A stretch of DNA of 64,000 nucleotides from JAHQVK01 sp036788295 (GTDB taxonomy: Bacteria; Myxococcota; Kuafuiibacteriia; Kuafuiibacteriales; Kuafuiibacteriaceae), in the NCBI GenBank assembly GCA_036788295.1, contig DAIQNR010000022.1, forward strand, positions 1 through 64,000. Reading direction: 5' to 3'. The notes beneath the pieces are model-generated. The model did no database searches. It saw nothing but the letters and a program-made list of their open reading frames with translations, and had not been told where the DNA came from. The position numbers and the translations under genes were made by a program. Within the stretch, counting starts at the first letter, position 1. Each line of letters opens with the position of its first letter. Below are positions 8,942 to 17,082 of this stretch, piece by piece.

Positions 8942-10060
8942 TCAGTCGGCGGTGATCGTAAACTCCACCCGGCGGTTCAGGTCTCGCCCTTGGCGGGTCG
9001 CGTTCGTGGCGATGGGTTTTTCCTCCCCGAATCCGATCGCGGTCAGCCGAGCCTGCTCGACCCCCCGGCTGATGAGGTAGAGCCGCACGCTGTCGGCCCG
9101 GGCCTGCGACAGCCGGAGGTTGAAACTGTCGGCGCCGACCGAGTCGGTGTGGCCCTCCACCATGATCTCCATGCTGCGGTAGGTGCTGAGGACCTCCGCC
9201 ACTTGGTCGAGCAGCCGATAGCTGACCGGCTGAATCGTGGACTTCCCGGTGTCGAAGAAGACCTTCTCCTTGATCTCGATCTTTTTTTGGTCCCGCTTCA
9301 CCTCGACCAGGTCGAGCTTCACGTCGGGGCAACCATCCTCGTCCTCGAACCCGTTCACCGTCTCCGGCTCGTTCGGACAGATGTCGAGGTGATCTGGGAT
9401 CCCATCCCCGTCGTTGTCCGGGTCCGGGCATCCATCCTCGTCCTCGAACCCATCGAAATCCTCCGGCTCGTCCGGGCAGCGGTCGAGGTGATCCGGGATC
9501 CCGTCCGCGTCCCGGTCCCCGGCCGGGCAACCCTGGTTCTCGCGGGGCCCGGCTTGGTCGGGGCAGCGGTCCTCGCCGTCGAGCAGCCCGTCGCCGTCGT
9601 TGTCGGGGTCGGGGCAGCCATCCTCGTCCTCGAACCCATCGAGGTCCTCGGGCTGGTCCGGGCAACCATCGAGGTGGTCGGGGATGCCGTCGCCGTCCTT
9701 GTCCGGGCAGCCTCCGAGCGCCGCCGGACCAGGCTCGTCCGGGCATTGGTCCTCGCCGTCGAGCACCCCGTCTCCGTCCTTGTCCCGCACCGCGCAGCCC
9801 TCGCTGCCCTCGATCGCCGCCTGGGCCCGCTCCTTGGCCAACGCCCGGTGCTCCGCCGCCCGCACCGCGTTTCCTTGCCGAAGCTCGACCAGGAGAAAAT
9901 CGAGCTGCGCCTCTCCCTCGGCGAGCGCCTTGGGCGCGCAGCGGTAGGCCCCCGCCTTTCGGGCGAGATCGAGCTGCTGCTGAATGGCCTCCGCGTCGAT
10001 GCGGAGCGCCTCACCGGTCGCGCAACCGGCGACGAGAGGGAGCCACCACGGGACCCTCAC
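8942..10060 (-). CDS. OmpA-family lipoprotein with thrombospondin type 3 repeats, 372 aa
   Basis: A GTG start preceded by GGAGGGA and overlapping the upstream stop (GTGA) begins a short signal with lipobox LVAGC. Residues about 25-90 are a helical segment. Then come calcium-binding TSP3 repeats (DKDGDGVLDGEDQCPDEPG, DNDGDGIPDHLD and several copies) up to about residue 235. The C-terminal third is a complete OmpA peptidoglycan-binding domain: VFFDTGKSTIQPVS, VEGHTDSVGADSFNLRLSQARADSV and GFGEEKPIATN...NRRVEF. It is therefore probably an outer-membrane lipoprotein that grips the cell wall through a stiff calcium-dependent spacer. It is translationally coupled to the DUF4398-type lipoprotein upstream, a pairing common in myxobacteria, and both follow a transmembrane kinase. 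Confidence 0.95.
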   Translation of the reverse strand: MRVPWWLPLVAGCATGEALRIDAEAIQQQLDLARKAGAYRCAPKALAEGEAQLDFLLVELRQGNAVRAAEHRALAKERAQAAIEGSEGCAVRDKDGDGVLDGEDQCPDEPGPAALGGCPDKDGDGIPDHLDGCPDQPEDLDGFEDEDGCPDPDNDGDGLLDGEDRCPDQAGPRENQGCPAGDRDADGIPDHLDRCPDEPEDFDGFEDEDGCPDPDNDGDGIPDHLDICPNEPETVNGFEDEDGCPDVKLDLVEVKRDQKKIEIKEKVFFDTGKSTIQPVSYRLLDQVAEVLSTYRSMEIMVEGHTDSVGADSFNLRLSQARADSVRLYLISRGVEQARLTAIGFGEEKPIATNATRQGRDLNRRVEFTITAD

Positions 10061-10680
10061 CCATCTCCCTCCGGTAGGTCGCCGTCCGGAAGATCATCCG
10101 GCGGCGCGGCCGGATCAGGGCGAGCGGGTCGAGGTGTCGGCGATTTCGCCGGCGGGGGCAGCGGGCTCGGAGGCTTCGGCGCTTGCGCCGGGCCCGGCCG
10201 CTTCGCCGGTACCAAGACGGGGGGCGGAGCGGGGCGGGCGGCCGGCTCGAGGTGGGCGGCAGGCCCAGGTCGAGGCGGACCGGGCAAGCACACCGCCTCC
10301 GTGGCGAACCGCTCGGGCCGGGCGTCGCCGGTGGGCTCCGCGACGCGGGCCTCGGCCAGCCGGCGAGCGAGCAGGGCGCAGCCTCTCGCCCGGTCGGCGA
10401 AATCGGCGGCCGCGAGCAGCTCGGCGTAGGATTGCTCCTCCCTGGCTTTGGACAGGTACAGCTCGGCTGCCGAAAACTCGAACGGGGCGTGGCGGGCGGC
10501 GCCAGCGGTCCGGGCCGCGGTGATCTGGGCCTCGGCGCCGATGATCCCCGCGGTGGACCGCACCGTCCCGCAGCCGCCCGAGGCGGCGAGGCCGAACGCT
10601 GCGGCGAGGCCGAACACTGCGCCGCGCCCGAGCATGCCCAGTGCGGCTATCACCAGGCGCAGAGCCCGGGCATCGGCCAT
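10057..10680 (-). CDS. DUF4398-type lipoprotein, 207 aa
   Basis: The start ATG at 10680 (MADARALRLVIAALG) gives a hydrophobic signal ending in a lipobox (AASGGC). The mature protein begins with a helical DUF4398-like region: ITAARTAGAARHAPFEFSAAELYLSKAREEQSYAELLAAADFADRA resembles the [H/E]APYEYWSAREYLRKAKEE core seen in that family. From about residue 125 it is an extended Pro/Ala/Arg linker. DUF4398 lipoproteins are usually encoded directly upstream of OmpA-like proteins, as here: the stop overlaps the OmpA start by 4 bp. Function unknown; most likely periplasmic envelope support. The open frame continues upstream to 11433, but that part overlaps two real genes and lacks a signal peptide. 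Confidence 0.8.
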   Translation of the reverse strand: MADARALRLVIAALGMLGRGAVFGLAAAFGLAASGGCGTVRSTAGIIGAEAQITAARTAGAARHAPFEFSAAELYLSKAREEQSYAELLAAADFADRARGCALLARRLAEARVAEPTGDARPERFATEAVCLPGPPRPGPAAHLEPAARPAPPPVLVPAKRPGPAQAPKPPSPLPPPAKSPTPRPARPDPAAPPDDLPDGDLPEGDG

Positions 10681-10721
10681 TCGCGGGGGCGATCGCGTCC
10701 CCGCTCGGCGAAGCGGCGCGG

Positions 10722-11234
10722 TCACGCCCGGCGAAGGTGGACGAGCGTGAATACATAGACCCCCGCCAGCACCGCTGCGACCCCCACCAGGGGCAAGAAC
10801 ACGGCGCTCGCCACCAGCGGCTCGGACGAACCGCCGCCGTGAAAGGCCGCATAGGTTGTCATCACCGTGAGCCGCCGCCCTGACCATGCCAACAAGGCGA
10901 GCAGCGCCGCTCCCGACGCTCCGGCGACGAGCCCGGCCCCGCGGGCCCCAAGTCCTGACGTCGCCATGCAGCCGAGCACCGCAGCCCCCACCGAAGCGGC
11001 GGGAAAGGCTACTGCGGTGAGCCCGAGCGCTCCGTGGGCGGGCAGCGCGAGGTACAAGAGGGCCCAATCGGGGGCGAGGTACAACACCGAGAGGCCGGCC
11101 GGACCCACCGCAGCCCCCCCAAACAAGGCCGCCGCCGCGATCGCCGCGCCGCCGCTGCCCGGCCGATCCGGGCGAGCGACCCGACCGAGTCCGAGCCCCG
11201 CCAACCAGGACAGCCCGAGCAGGACCGGCGCCAT
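10722..11234 (-). CDS. Small integral membrane protein, 170 aa
   Basis: About five hydrophobic segments are visible (LLGLSWLAGLGLG, AAIAAAALFGGAAV, LTAVAFPAASVGAAVLGC, GLVAGASGAALLALLAW, VFLPLVGVAAVLAGVYVF), with Arg-rich loops. I do not recognise a family. It sits between the Ser/Thr kinase and the DUF4398/OmpA pair on the same strand, so it may be part of the same envelope-signalling operon. The start could be ATG 11234 or GTG 11261; neither has a clear ribosome-binding site. This reading frame stays open far upstream into the kinase gene, but only this distal part has protein-like composition. Confidence 0.65.
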   Translation of the reverse strand: MAPVLLGLSWLAGLGLGRVARPDRPGSGGAAIAAAALFGGAAVGPAGLSVLYLAPDWALLYLALPAHGALGLTAVAFPAASVGAAVLGCMATSGLGARGAGLVAGASGAALLALLAWSGRRLTVMTTYAAFHGGGSSEPLVASAVFLPLVGVAAVLAGVYVFTLVHLRRA

Positions 11235-11284
11235 CGGTCTGGGCGGTACCACGGGAGCCACCCCGTTCCCACCCTGACTCTGGC

Positions 11285-13675
11285 TCAGAGCTCGGCGAAC
11301 AAGGTCCGAGACGCCCCCGGATCGAGCCGCACCCGAAAGCTGCGCCGCCGCTTGCCCAGCTCGAGCACGACCTCGCGCGCCCCGGGCAGCAGCTGCAGCG
11401 CTCCATCCCCCACCCGACCGGCGGGCCGGCCATCGACCGTGACCGAAGCCCGGGGCGGGGCCACCAGCTCGAGTCGCGCGAATTTCGGGGGGTCCCGCTC
11501 CGCGGATGGCTCCCGGATCACCGCCACCGCGTCCCGCCGAAAATCGAACTTCGCCTCGTGCACGATCGCATCGCCTCGGCGCAGCTCGACCCGGTGCTCG
11601 GCGTCGTCCCGCCGTCGGTCCACGGCGAGCGGAGCCGAGCCTGCGAGCTGCTCTCCGTCCACGAAGACTTCGGTCCCCGGCTTGGCCTCGACGACGAGCA
11701 CGGCCAGGTCCGGCTCCGGCGCTCGCCGGCTCGCGAGCTCCATGCGCCGAAAGCCGCCCTCGTGCGAAACCGACCGGGCCTGCCAGCGGCCGAACCCGAG
11801 CCCGCCGGCAGCCGCGACCACCAGCACCGCAGCCGCCGTGAACGCCGTGCGGCGCCTCTTGGGCGGGGGCGCCACCCTCGACAGCCCCGGGCGAAGATGC
11901 CGGCGACCCACCGGCGCCTTGGGCTGGTCGGACAGCTGCTTGCCCTTCTTTTTGCCCGCTTCCCCCTTGCCCGGAGCGGACGGCGCCGGCCCTGCATCGC
12001 CCGACCCGGCTTTGGGTCCGGCTTTGGCGGCCGCAGCGGGCTTCGCATCGGCTGACGTCGATTTCGCCGCGCTTGGTCCGGAGCCTGGTCCGGATTTCGA
12101 AGCGCTTGGTCCAGATTCTGCCTCGCCTGGTCCGGATTTCGCTTCGGCCGCCGCGGATTTCGCTTCGGCCGCCGCGGATTTCGCTTCGGCCGCGGCGGAT
12201 TTCGCTCCGACCGCGGCGGATTTCGCTCCGACCGCGGCGGATTTCGCTCCGGCCGCCGAGGATTTCGCTCCGGCCGCCGCGGATTTTCGAGCCGCGTTCG
12301 GTCCCTTCGCGGGGGCAGCGTCGGACTCCGCCGGCGGCGGGGGCGGCAGCGACCCAGACCCTCGCGCGACCGCAGGCTCGTCCCCGTCCTCCCGGGCCAA
12401 AGACCGGTCCGAGGCCTCGCTCGGGGAAGAGCTCCGTGCTTCGGGCTTCTTCGAAGCCGGATGCGCCGCCGGTTCCGCGGCAGACCGGACCCTCTCGAGC
12501 GACAGCCGCTGGCTCGGGTCGGCCTCCGGGGGAGGCGCCTCGACCGGCCGATCCGCGAGCGAAGGCGCCCGCTCGGTCGACCGCCGGGGCGGCGGCTCCT
12601 TGTCTTCCGCAGCAGGCGGCGGACCTACGACGCTCGCGATTTCGATGACGCCGGTCTTCGAGCTCGGCCCGCGGGCGCCGCCATCTCGAAAGAGGCCTTG
12701 CATGAACCGAGCGAGGTCGGCTTTCGTCGCGATCGCGCCCGAGGACTTCGCCCAGGCCGCGAGCATCCCCTCGAGCTCGAGCGCGGTCTGCGGGCGGTCC
12801 GCCCGCTCTTTCGCGAGCGCCTTGAGGACGACCGCCTCGAGGGACTCTGGCACCTTCCCGTTGACCTGGGTCGGAGGCACGACCTCTGCGTTTCGCATCA
12901 GGTTGAGGGTCGAAAAGTCCGAAGAGCCGGCGAAGCAGCGCTCGCCGACGAGCAGCTCGTAGAGCACGATCCCGGTGTTGAAGATGTCGGAACGGGCATC
13001 GAGCGGCTGGCCTCGGGCCTGCTCTGGAGACATGTACCCATACTTGCCCTTGAGAATACCCACCGCGGTCTTGCTCATGATCGAGGAGGCTTTGGCGATG
13101 CCGAAGTCCACCAGTTTGACCTCGCCCATGAAGCTGACGAGCACGTTGTGGGGGCTGACGTCCCGGTGGATGATCTGCAGCGGCGCGCCGGCGCGATCGG
13201 TGCGGGAGTGGGCGTACGCGAGCCCCTGGCAGATCTCTCGGCCGATGTGGACCGCGATCTCCGGAGGAACCTCCAGGCCGGACAGCTGCGCCGCCCGGAT
13301 GACATCGGAGAGGTCCTTGCCGTCCACGTACTCCATCACGATGAAGTACTCGCCGCCCGCGGACACGCAGAGATCGTGGACCTGAACGATGTTCGCGTAG
13401 CTGAGCGTGGCGGCCAGCTTCGCCTCGTTGATGAACATGGTGACGAAGGACTCGTCCTCCGTCAGGTGCGGGAGGATCTTCTTGACGCAGACCTCTTTCT
13501 CGAAGCCCTGAAGCCCGGTGGTGCGGGCCCGGTAGACCTCCGCCATCCCCCCCTTGGCGATCATCTCCAGAATCTCGAACTTCTTGAGGCTCACCGAGGC
13601 CGAGCGTGACGCGGCGCGCCCCCGACCGCAACCGGCCAGTTGACCGGGCCCCTCGTCGGGGGTCGGGCCGACCAT
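11285..13675 (-). CDS. Transmembrane Ser/Thr protein kinase with PEGA-like periplasmic tail, 796 aa
   Basis: The kinase domain (about residues 33-300) is intact: glycine loop AKGGMAEVYRA, VKKILPH lysine, IIHRDVSPHNVLV, VDFGIAKASS and GYMSPEQARG. A low-complexity linker follows, including a seven-fold AKSAAxx repeat (about 466-514). One membrane segment, FTAAAVLVVAAAGGLGFG, lies near residue 620. Outside are two beta-rich PEGA-like modules (VEAKPGTEVFVDGEQLAGSAPL and LVAPPRASVTVDGRPAGRVG). The family phosphorylates cytoplasmic proteins in response to signals sensed at the envelope. The start is uncertain: ATG 13675 is chosen; ATG 13684 or a GTG at 13594 are possible and none has a good ribosome-binding site. 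It leads an operon of envelope proteins, which suggests it responds to or controls cell-wall attachment. Confidence 0.9.
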   Translation of the reverse strand: MVGPTPDEGPGQLAGCGRGRAASRSASVSLKKFEILEMIAKGGMAEVYRARTTGLQGFEKEVCVKKILPHLTEDESFVTMFINEAKLAATLSYANIVQVHDLCVSAGGEYFIVMEYVDGKDLSDVIRAAQLSGLEVPPEIAVHIGREICQGLAYAHSRTDRAGAPLQIIHRDVSPHNVLVSFMGEVKLVDFGIAKASSIMSKTAVGILKGKYGYMSPEQARGQPLDARSDIFNTGIVLYELLVGERCFAGSSDFSTLNLMRNAEVVPPTQVNGKVPESLEAVVLKALAKERADRPQTALELEGMLAAWAKSSGAIATKADLARFMQGLFRDGGARGPSSKTGVIEIASVVGPPPAAEDKEPPPRRSTERAPSLADRPVEAPPPEADPSQRLSLERVRSAAEPAAHPASKKPEARSSSPSEASDRSLAREDGDEPAVARGSGSLPPPPPAESDAAPAKGPNAARKSAAAGAKSSAAGAKSAAVGAKSAAVGAKSAAAEAKSAAAEAKSAAAEAKSGPGEAESGPSASKSGPGSGPSAAKSTSADAKPAAAAKAGPKAGSGDAGPAPSAPGKGEAGKKKGKQLSDQPKAPVGRRHLRPGLSRVAPPPKRRRTAFTAAAVLVVAAAGGLGFGRWQARSVSHEGGFRRMELASRRAPEPDLAVLVVEAKPGTEVFVDGEQLAGSAPLAVDRRRDDAEHRVELRRGDAIVHEAKFDFRRDAVAVIREPSAERDPPKFARLELVAPPRASVTVDGRPAGRVGDGALQLLPGAREVVLELGKRRRSFRVRLDPGASRTLFAEL
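12135..12281. repeat. Seven tandem 21-bp repeats inside the kinase gene
   Basis: Units of GATTTCGCTTCGGCCGCCGC-type sequence follow each other exactly, starting at 12135, 12156, 12177, 12198, 12219, 12240 and 12261. They encode a seven-residue Ala/Lys/Ser repeat in the linker between kinase domain and membrane. Degenerate units precede them in the gene. Such an in-frame array can change copy number by slippage without breaking the protein. Confidence 0.9.
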
Positions 13676-13684
13676 CGACCCCAT

Positions 13685-13718
13685 GGGCCGTGACCGGGTG
13701 CGGGCCGTGACCGGGTGC
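13685..13718. repeat. Two perfect 17-bp direct repeats upstream of the kinase gene
   Basis: GGGCCGTGACCGGGTGC occurs at 13685-13701 and 13702-13718, immediately before the kinase start and within the 205-bp divergent gap to the transposase gene. It may be a regulator site or a footprint of slippage. Confidence 0.6.
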
Positions 13719-13880
13719 CACCGGGTTCGAGACCGATCCCCGGGGGCCAACCAGCGGAGCCCGAGCATCCTCTCGGCCGGAGACCAAAAACCCCAAACGG
13801 CGCCAGGACAGCGCCGAGGACTCAGCCCCCCGCAGATCAACCGATGCCGGGCACGGGGCCGAGCACCTAGGGTGGTGGGC

Positions 13881-14708
13881 GTGCGCTCACCTCGTCGCCT
13901 CGCTCCGCACACACGATGGTTCGTGACCGCTCGCTGCGCGAGAGCGCAGTTCCGACTCAGGCCGGATTCAGCACGGGTGCAAGCCTTCGGACGGGCGCTC
14001 GGCCGTGCGCTCGAGTTGCACCCGACGATCCGGCTCTTTGCGGCCGTCCAGATGTCGAACCACATGCACCTCGTGGTCGAGGACGAAAGCGGCGTGCTCG
14101 ACCGCTTCATGTGCCAGTTCCTCGGGCCGCTCGCCAGAGCGATCAACGAGCTCGACGGCACATCGGGCCAGGTCTACGAGCGAAGATACTCAGCCATCGA
14201 GATTCTCGACGACGCAGCGCTGCTCGATCGAATCACCTACACCCTAACGAACCCGGTGGCGGCGGGGCTCGTCGAGCGGATCGAGGCGTGGCCGGGCGTC
14301 TTGGTGGGTCCAGGGTTCACAGAGACTAGATTTTTTGCACGAAAAGCGCCTGATGACGGAGAACTCTCGGTTGAAGTCGATGTGCCCATGCCGCGAGAAT
14401 GGGTACGCGCGGCCGTTCGGGATCGGGAAGAAGCGCTGACGAAGGAGAGACGGGGGCGACCTGTGCTGGGAAGGGTGAGGGTACTCGAGCAATCTGTCTT
14501 CGGGTCGCCCGAGAACCCGAAGCGAGGCCCGGCGCCGATCTGCCACGCCGCTTGTTCGCAGCTGCGCGATGAGTTTCGGTCCAACTGGTTGGCTTTTGTC
14601 GACGCCTATCGGAGGGCGTCCGCCGCCTTCCGGACCGGTGTCCTCGATATCCCCTTTCCAGACTGGTCCTTCCGGCCCTCCCTCCCGCTGCTGAGCAGGA
14701 CCGGGTGA
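13881..14708 (+). CDS. REP-associated tyrosine transposase-like protein (Y1_Tnp, RAYT family), 275 aa
   Basis: The region HPTIRLFAAVQMSNHMHLVVED contains the His-x-His pair of HUH single-strand nucleases, and GQVYERRYSAIEI and TYTLTNPVAAGLV match the C-terminal part of Y1_Tnp domains, including a candidate catalytic tyrosine. These enzymes cut and join single-stranded DNA; RAYT members are domesticated and act on REP palindromes rather than moving an IS. From about residue 150 onward the protein has an extension with no domain I know. No IS ends or target duplication are visible. GTG 13881 is chosen as start; GTG 13872 and 13875 are alternatives. Directly downstream lie REP-like inverted repeats and a tandem array. 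Confidence 0.85.
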   Translation: MRSPRRLAPHTRWFVTARCARAQFRLRPDSARVQAFGRALGRALELHPTIRLFAAVQMSNHMHLVVEDESGVLDRFMCQFLGPLARAINELDGTSGQVYERRYSAIEILDDAALLDRITYTLTNPVAAGLVERIEAWPGVLVGPGFTETRFFARKAPDDGELSVEVDVPMPREWVRAAVRDREEALTKERRGRPVLGRVRVLEQSVFGSPENPKRGPAPICHAACSQLRDEFRSNWLAFVDAYRRASAAFRTGVLDIPFPDWSFRPSLPLLSRTG

Positions 14709-14753
14709 GGTCGGTCCACGACGCCTCCCGAGGCCTCGTTTGCCCGGGGGCGG

Positions 14754-14836
14754 CGGAGAACGAAAAGGGAACGGTCCCCGCTGAAATCTGGAACGGTTCT
14801 CCGATTTTCGCCCTCGAACAACGAATTTCGGAGAAC
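14754..14836. repeat. REP-like inverted repeat cluster downstream of the RAYT-like gene
   Basis: CGGAGAAC (14754-14761) pairs with GTTCTCCG (14796-14803), enclosing a smaller hairpin GGGA-ACGG-TCCC (14768-14779). A further direct copy of CGGAGAAC is at 14829-14836. The nested palindrome next to a Y1 transposase resembles the REP/BIME arrangement served by RAYT enzymes. Confidence 0.5.
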
Positions 14837-14915
14837 CCGGACCCGCCCAACCCCGCCGAAGGTCCTCGACCCATCAACACCCACCCATTTCCGCAACCCG
14901 CTTTGCATTATGGGT

Positions 14916-15139
14916 GGCACTTTCTTTCTGGGCACGGCACTTTCCTTCTGGGGGNNNNNNNNNNNNNNNNNNNNNNNNNNNNNNNNNNNNNNNNNNNNNN
15001 NNNNNNNNNNNNNNNNNNNNNNNNNNNNNNNNNNNNNNNNNNNNNNNNNNNNNNGGCACTTTCTTTCTGGGCACGGCACTTTCCTTCTGGGGGCACGGGG
15101 CACTTTCCTTCTGGGCACGGGCACTTTCCTTCTGGGCGC
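14916..15139. repeat. 20-22-bp tandem array (GGCACTTTCCTTCTGGGCAC units)
   Basis: Units are visible at 14916-14954 on the left of the gap, and at 15055-15074, 15075-15096, 15097-15118 and 15119-15139 on the right. Unit length varies by one or two G. There are no unique spacers. The 39 bases left of the gap are identical to the first 39 right of it, so the true copy number is unknown. Confidence 0.9.
14955..15054. other. Assembly gap (100 N)
   Basis: Exactly 100 N inside the tandem array; the round number suggests a scaffold placeholder rather than a measured distance. Confidence 0.99.
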
Positions 15140-15189
15140 GGTGGTCACTGGCACTTGCCCTGCATTAGCCACCACCTTTCGACTGAACC

Positions 15190-15822
15190 TCACCAGGCGA
15201 GCGCCAGGTGGCGGGGATCGAGGCGGACCTGTCCGACCGGGGCGTCGGAAAACCAGCCGGGGCCGCGCAGGACGGTGTGAAACTCTCCGTTTTCGCCCAT
15301 CGGGTCCACCCCGGACGGCAGCTCGGTCACGAAGTCGAGGTCGAAGCGCCGCCCGAGGAACTCCGGGTCGAGCCTGGTCGTGTCCACCGAGCAGACGAGC
15401 GGGTCGAGGTCGGCTTCGAGCGCCGCCTCGACCATCCCGGTCTGGCCAAAGAGCGGGAAGAAGGCCTCGACCCCGAGCGCGGCGAGGCTCTTCTCCCGCC
15501 ACTTCCGGATGTCGGAGAGGTGAAGGTCCCCGAAGCCGAGGCGGGTGATGCGGTGGCGGCCCAAAGCCTCGCCGAGGCCAGCAAGGTACACCTCGTTCGA
15601 GCACGGCCACGGAAGCGGCACGGTGACGAGCGGCAGCCCGAGCGCCCGGGCCTGCGCCTCGAGCAGGCGCACCGGCACCCCGTGGATCGGCATTCGACCG
15701 GTCGCTTCGTCGATCGTGGTGAGCAGACCAACGACCGGACCGCTCTCTGCCCCCGGACGGGCCGCCGCCTCCAGGGCCAGCGCGGCGTCCTTGCCTCCGC
15801 TCCAGGACATCCACGTTCCCAT
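15190..15822 (-). CDS. Dph6/DUF71-type PP-loop ATPase (diphthine-ammonia-ligase-like), 210 aa
   Basis: The N-terminus MGTWMSWSGGKDAALAL carries the PP-loop SGGKDA of N-type ATP pyrophosphatases. The middle has LGFGDLHLSDIRKWREKSL, and the C-terminal MGENGEFHTVLRGPGW is the signature GENGEFHT of the DUF71/Dph6 family. In eukaryotes and archaea this family amidates diphthine on elongation factor 2. Bacteria lack diphthamide, and their homologues have been linked to other amidations or to B12-related steps, so the substrate here is open. Starting at ATG 15822 puts the PP-loop at the very N-terminus, as usual; ATG 15858 would add 12 residues. It follows the DUF6982-like gene by 87 bp on the same strand and abuts the repeat region. 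Confidence 0.88.
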   Translation of the reverse strand: MGTWMSWSGGKDAALALEAAARPGAESGPVVGLLTTIDEATGRMPIHGVPVRLLEAQARALGLPLVTVPLPWPCSNEVYLAGLGEALGRHRITRLGFGDLHLSDIRKWREKSLAALGVEAFFPLFGQTGMVEAALEADLDPLVCSVDTTRLDPEFLGRRFDLDFVTELPSGVDPMGENGEFHTVLRGPGWFSDAPVGQVRLDPRHLALAW

Positions 15823-15909
15823 TGCCGCAGCATGGCAAAACCTCGGACCGACCGCCATGTCCGAGGCGCATCACCGAGAATCGATCCGGTCGCCTCCTCG
15901 CGCCGGCGC

Positions 15910-17082
15910 TCAACCGACCGCGAGCGCTTTGACCGACCACGCCGGGATCCAGACCCGGTCCACGCCCCCGCGGTCGACCTCGGGGATGACGGTGAGCGCG
16001 CTCCCGTGGGGCTGATAGTCGGGGCTGAAGCCGGTGACCCGGCGGTCGTTGGCCAGCGTCACCTGCACCCGGGGACCAGAGCGCTCGCTCGGCGGAAGCT
16101 CCGGCCGGCGGCCAAAGAATATGACCAGGATCTCGTCGAGCCGGACCTCCCTCGGGTCGCTGCCCCGCTTTCCCACCAGCTCGAGCAGGCCCGCTATCGG
16201 GTCGAACCGGGCGATGTAACCCCGGTGGGTCCCCCCCGACTTCAGGTGAACGATCGCCGGAGCGAGCGCGGCCGTTGGGTCCTCCTCCCCGCCGTCGCTT
16301 GGGCCGTTCGCGCGCGCGTCCCCGCCTACCGCCGGTCGAGCTGATCCCGAGAGCTCCGACGAAGGCGGCCGCACCGAGACCTCCGACGAGCTGGCCCGGA
16401 CCGAGGCCGGAACGACCGAGACCGAGGCCGGTCGCACCAGAACCTCTGACGAGCTGGCCCGAACCGAGGCCGCACCGACCGAGACCGAGGCCGGCCGCAC
16501 CAGAACCTCCGACGAGCTGGCCCGAGCCGGGGCAGGGCGCGCCCCCACCGAACGTGGCCTCTCGATGGTTGGGGGTGGTGGGCGAGGCCCGGCGCCCACC
16601 CCCCACAAATCCCGGGTCGCCTCGGGCAAGGACACCGGGCGACCGTCGGCGTCCACCACCGCGGTCGGTGCCTCGGGCGGAGGAGCGTCCACCGTCGCCA
16701 CTGCGTCGTCGAAATACGCGGCGAGGTGGGCCGGGCGCCGAGACGGGGTGTACCGGCTCGGAGGGAGCCGGTCGAGCCCGACCTCCTCGACCCGCGGCCC
16801 GGTCTCGGCCAGGTCCTCGAGCAGCGACGCCACCGAACCGGGGCGCTGATTGGGAGCCGGGCCAGGGCCGGCGGACACTGCCGGGGCTGGGAGCGGTGGC
16901 GCTCGTCCGCCGGTCTGATGACCCTCGATGCGCCGGTGGGCCGGCTTCGAGCCGTCGATCATCTCCCGAACGTCTTCTTCGAGCTCGGCGAGTCGCTGCC
17001 GGTCCGGCTTCGACAGCGCCCGCCGCCGCGCCTCCCTGGCTAGGAGCACAAACGCCTCCACGGCAGCGAGCGGGTCGGTCAT
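15910..17082 (-). CDS. DUF6982-like protein with 21-residue repeats, 390 aa
   Basis: The N-terminal part (about 1-60) is a charged helical segment, PLAAVEAFVLLAREARRRAL and RLAELEEDVREMI, like a PilZ-associated or regulatory helix pair. The middle is Pro/Ala/Ser-rich and holds a tandem repeat (RASSSEVLVRPASVSV). The C-terminal 115 residues show a duplicated small-barrel pattern, HLKSGGTHRGYIARFDP..LLELVGKRG..REVRLDEILVIFFGRR and VQVTLANDRRVTGFSPDYQPHGSALTVIP. This resembles the DUF6982 domain found in myxobacterial signalling proteins; the function is unknown. ATG 17082 overlaps the stop of the acetyltransferase gene by 4 bp, so translation is coupled. Confidence 0.75.
   Translation of the reverse strand: MTDPLAAVEAFVLLAREARRRALSKPDRQRLAELEEDVREMIDGSKPAHRRIEGHQTGGRAPPLPAPAVSAGPGPAPNQRPGSVASLLEDLAETGPRVEEVGLDRLPPSRYTPSRRPAHLAAYFDDAVATVDAPPPEAPTAVVDADGRPVSLPEATRDLWGVGAGPRPPPPTIERPRSVGARPAPARASSSEVLVRPASVSVGAASVRASSSEVLVRPASVSVVPASVRASSSEVSVRPPSSELSGSARPAVGGDARANGPSDGGEEDPTAALAPAIVHLKSGGTHRGYIARFDPIAGLLELVGKRGSDPREVRLDEILVIFFGRRPELPPSERSGPRVQVTLANDRRVTGFSPDYQPHGSALTVIPEVDRGGVDRVWIPAWSVKALAVG
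16379..16528. repeat. 63-bp tandem repeat inside the DUF6982-like gene
   Basis: Units begin at 16379, 16442 and 16505 (third incomplete), each opening with ACCTCCGACGAGCTGGCCCG or a one-base variant. They encode a 21-residue Ser/Val/Arg repeat in the disordered linker. Confidence 0.85.

Larger units (their letters stand above)
14709..15189. other. Non-coding repeat region with an assembly gap
   Basis: No convincing gene is present in these 481 bases. The left half carries REP-like inverted repeats, the right half a 20-22-bp tandem array with 100 N in it. Open frames through the array and the Ns are artefacts of the repeat. Confidence 0.85.

Noticed and set aside
10722..13796. Open frame of 1024 codons on the minus strand overlapping the kinase
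   Set aside because: Only the last 170 codons look like protein; the rest is the kinase gene read in another frame.
13881..14708. Complete insertion sequence
   Set aside because: No terminal inverted repeats or target duplication around the transposase gene, and the Y1 family member looks domesticated.
14916..15139. Possible CRISPR array
   Set aside because: Repeats of about 20 bp follow each other without unique spacers and no cas gene is near.
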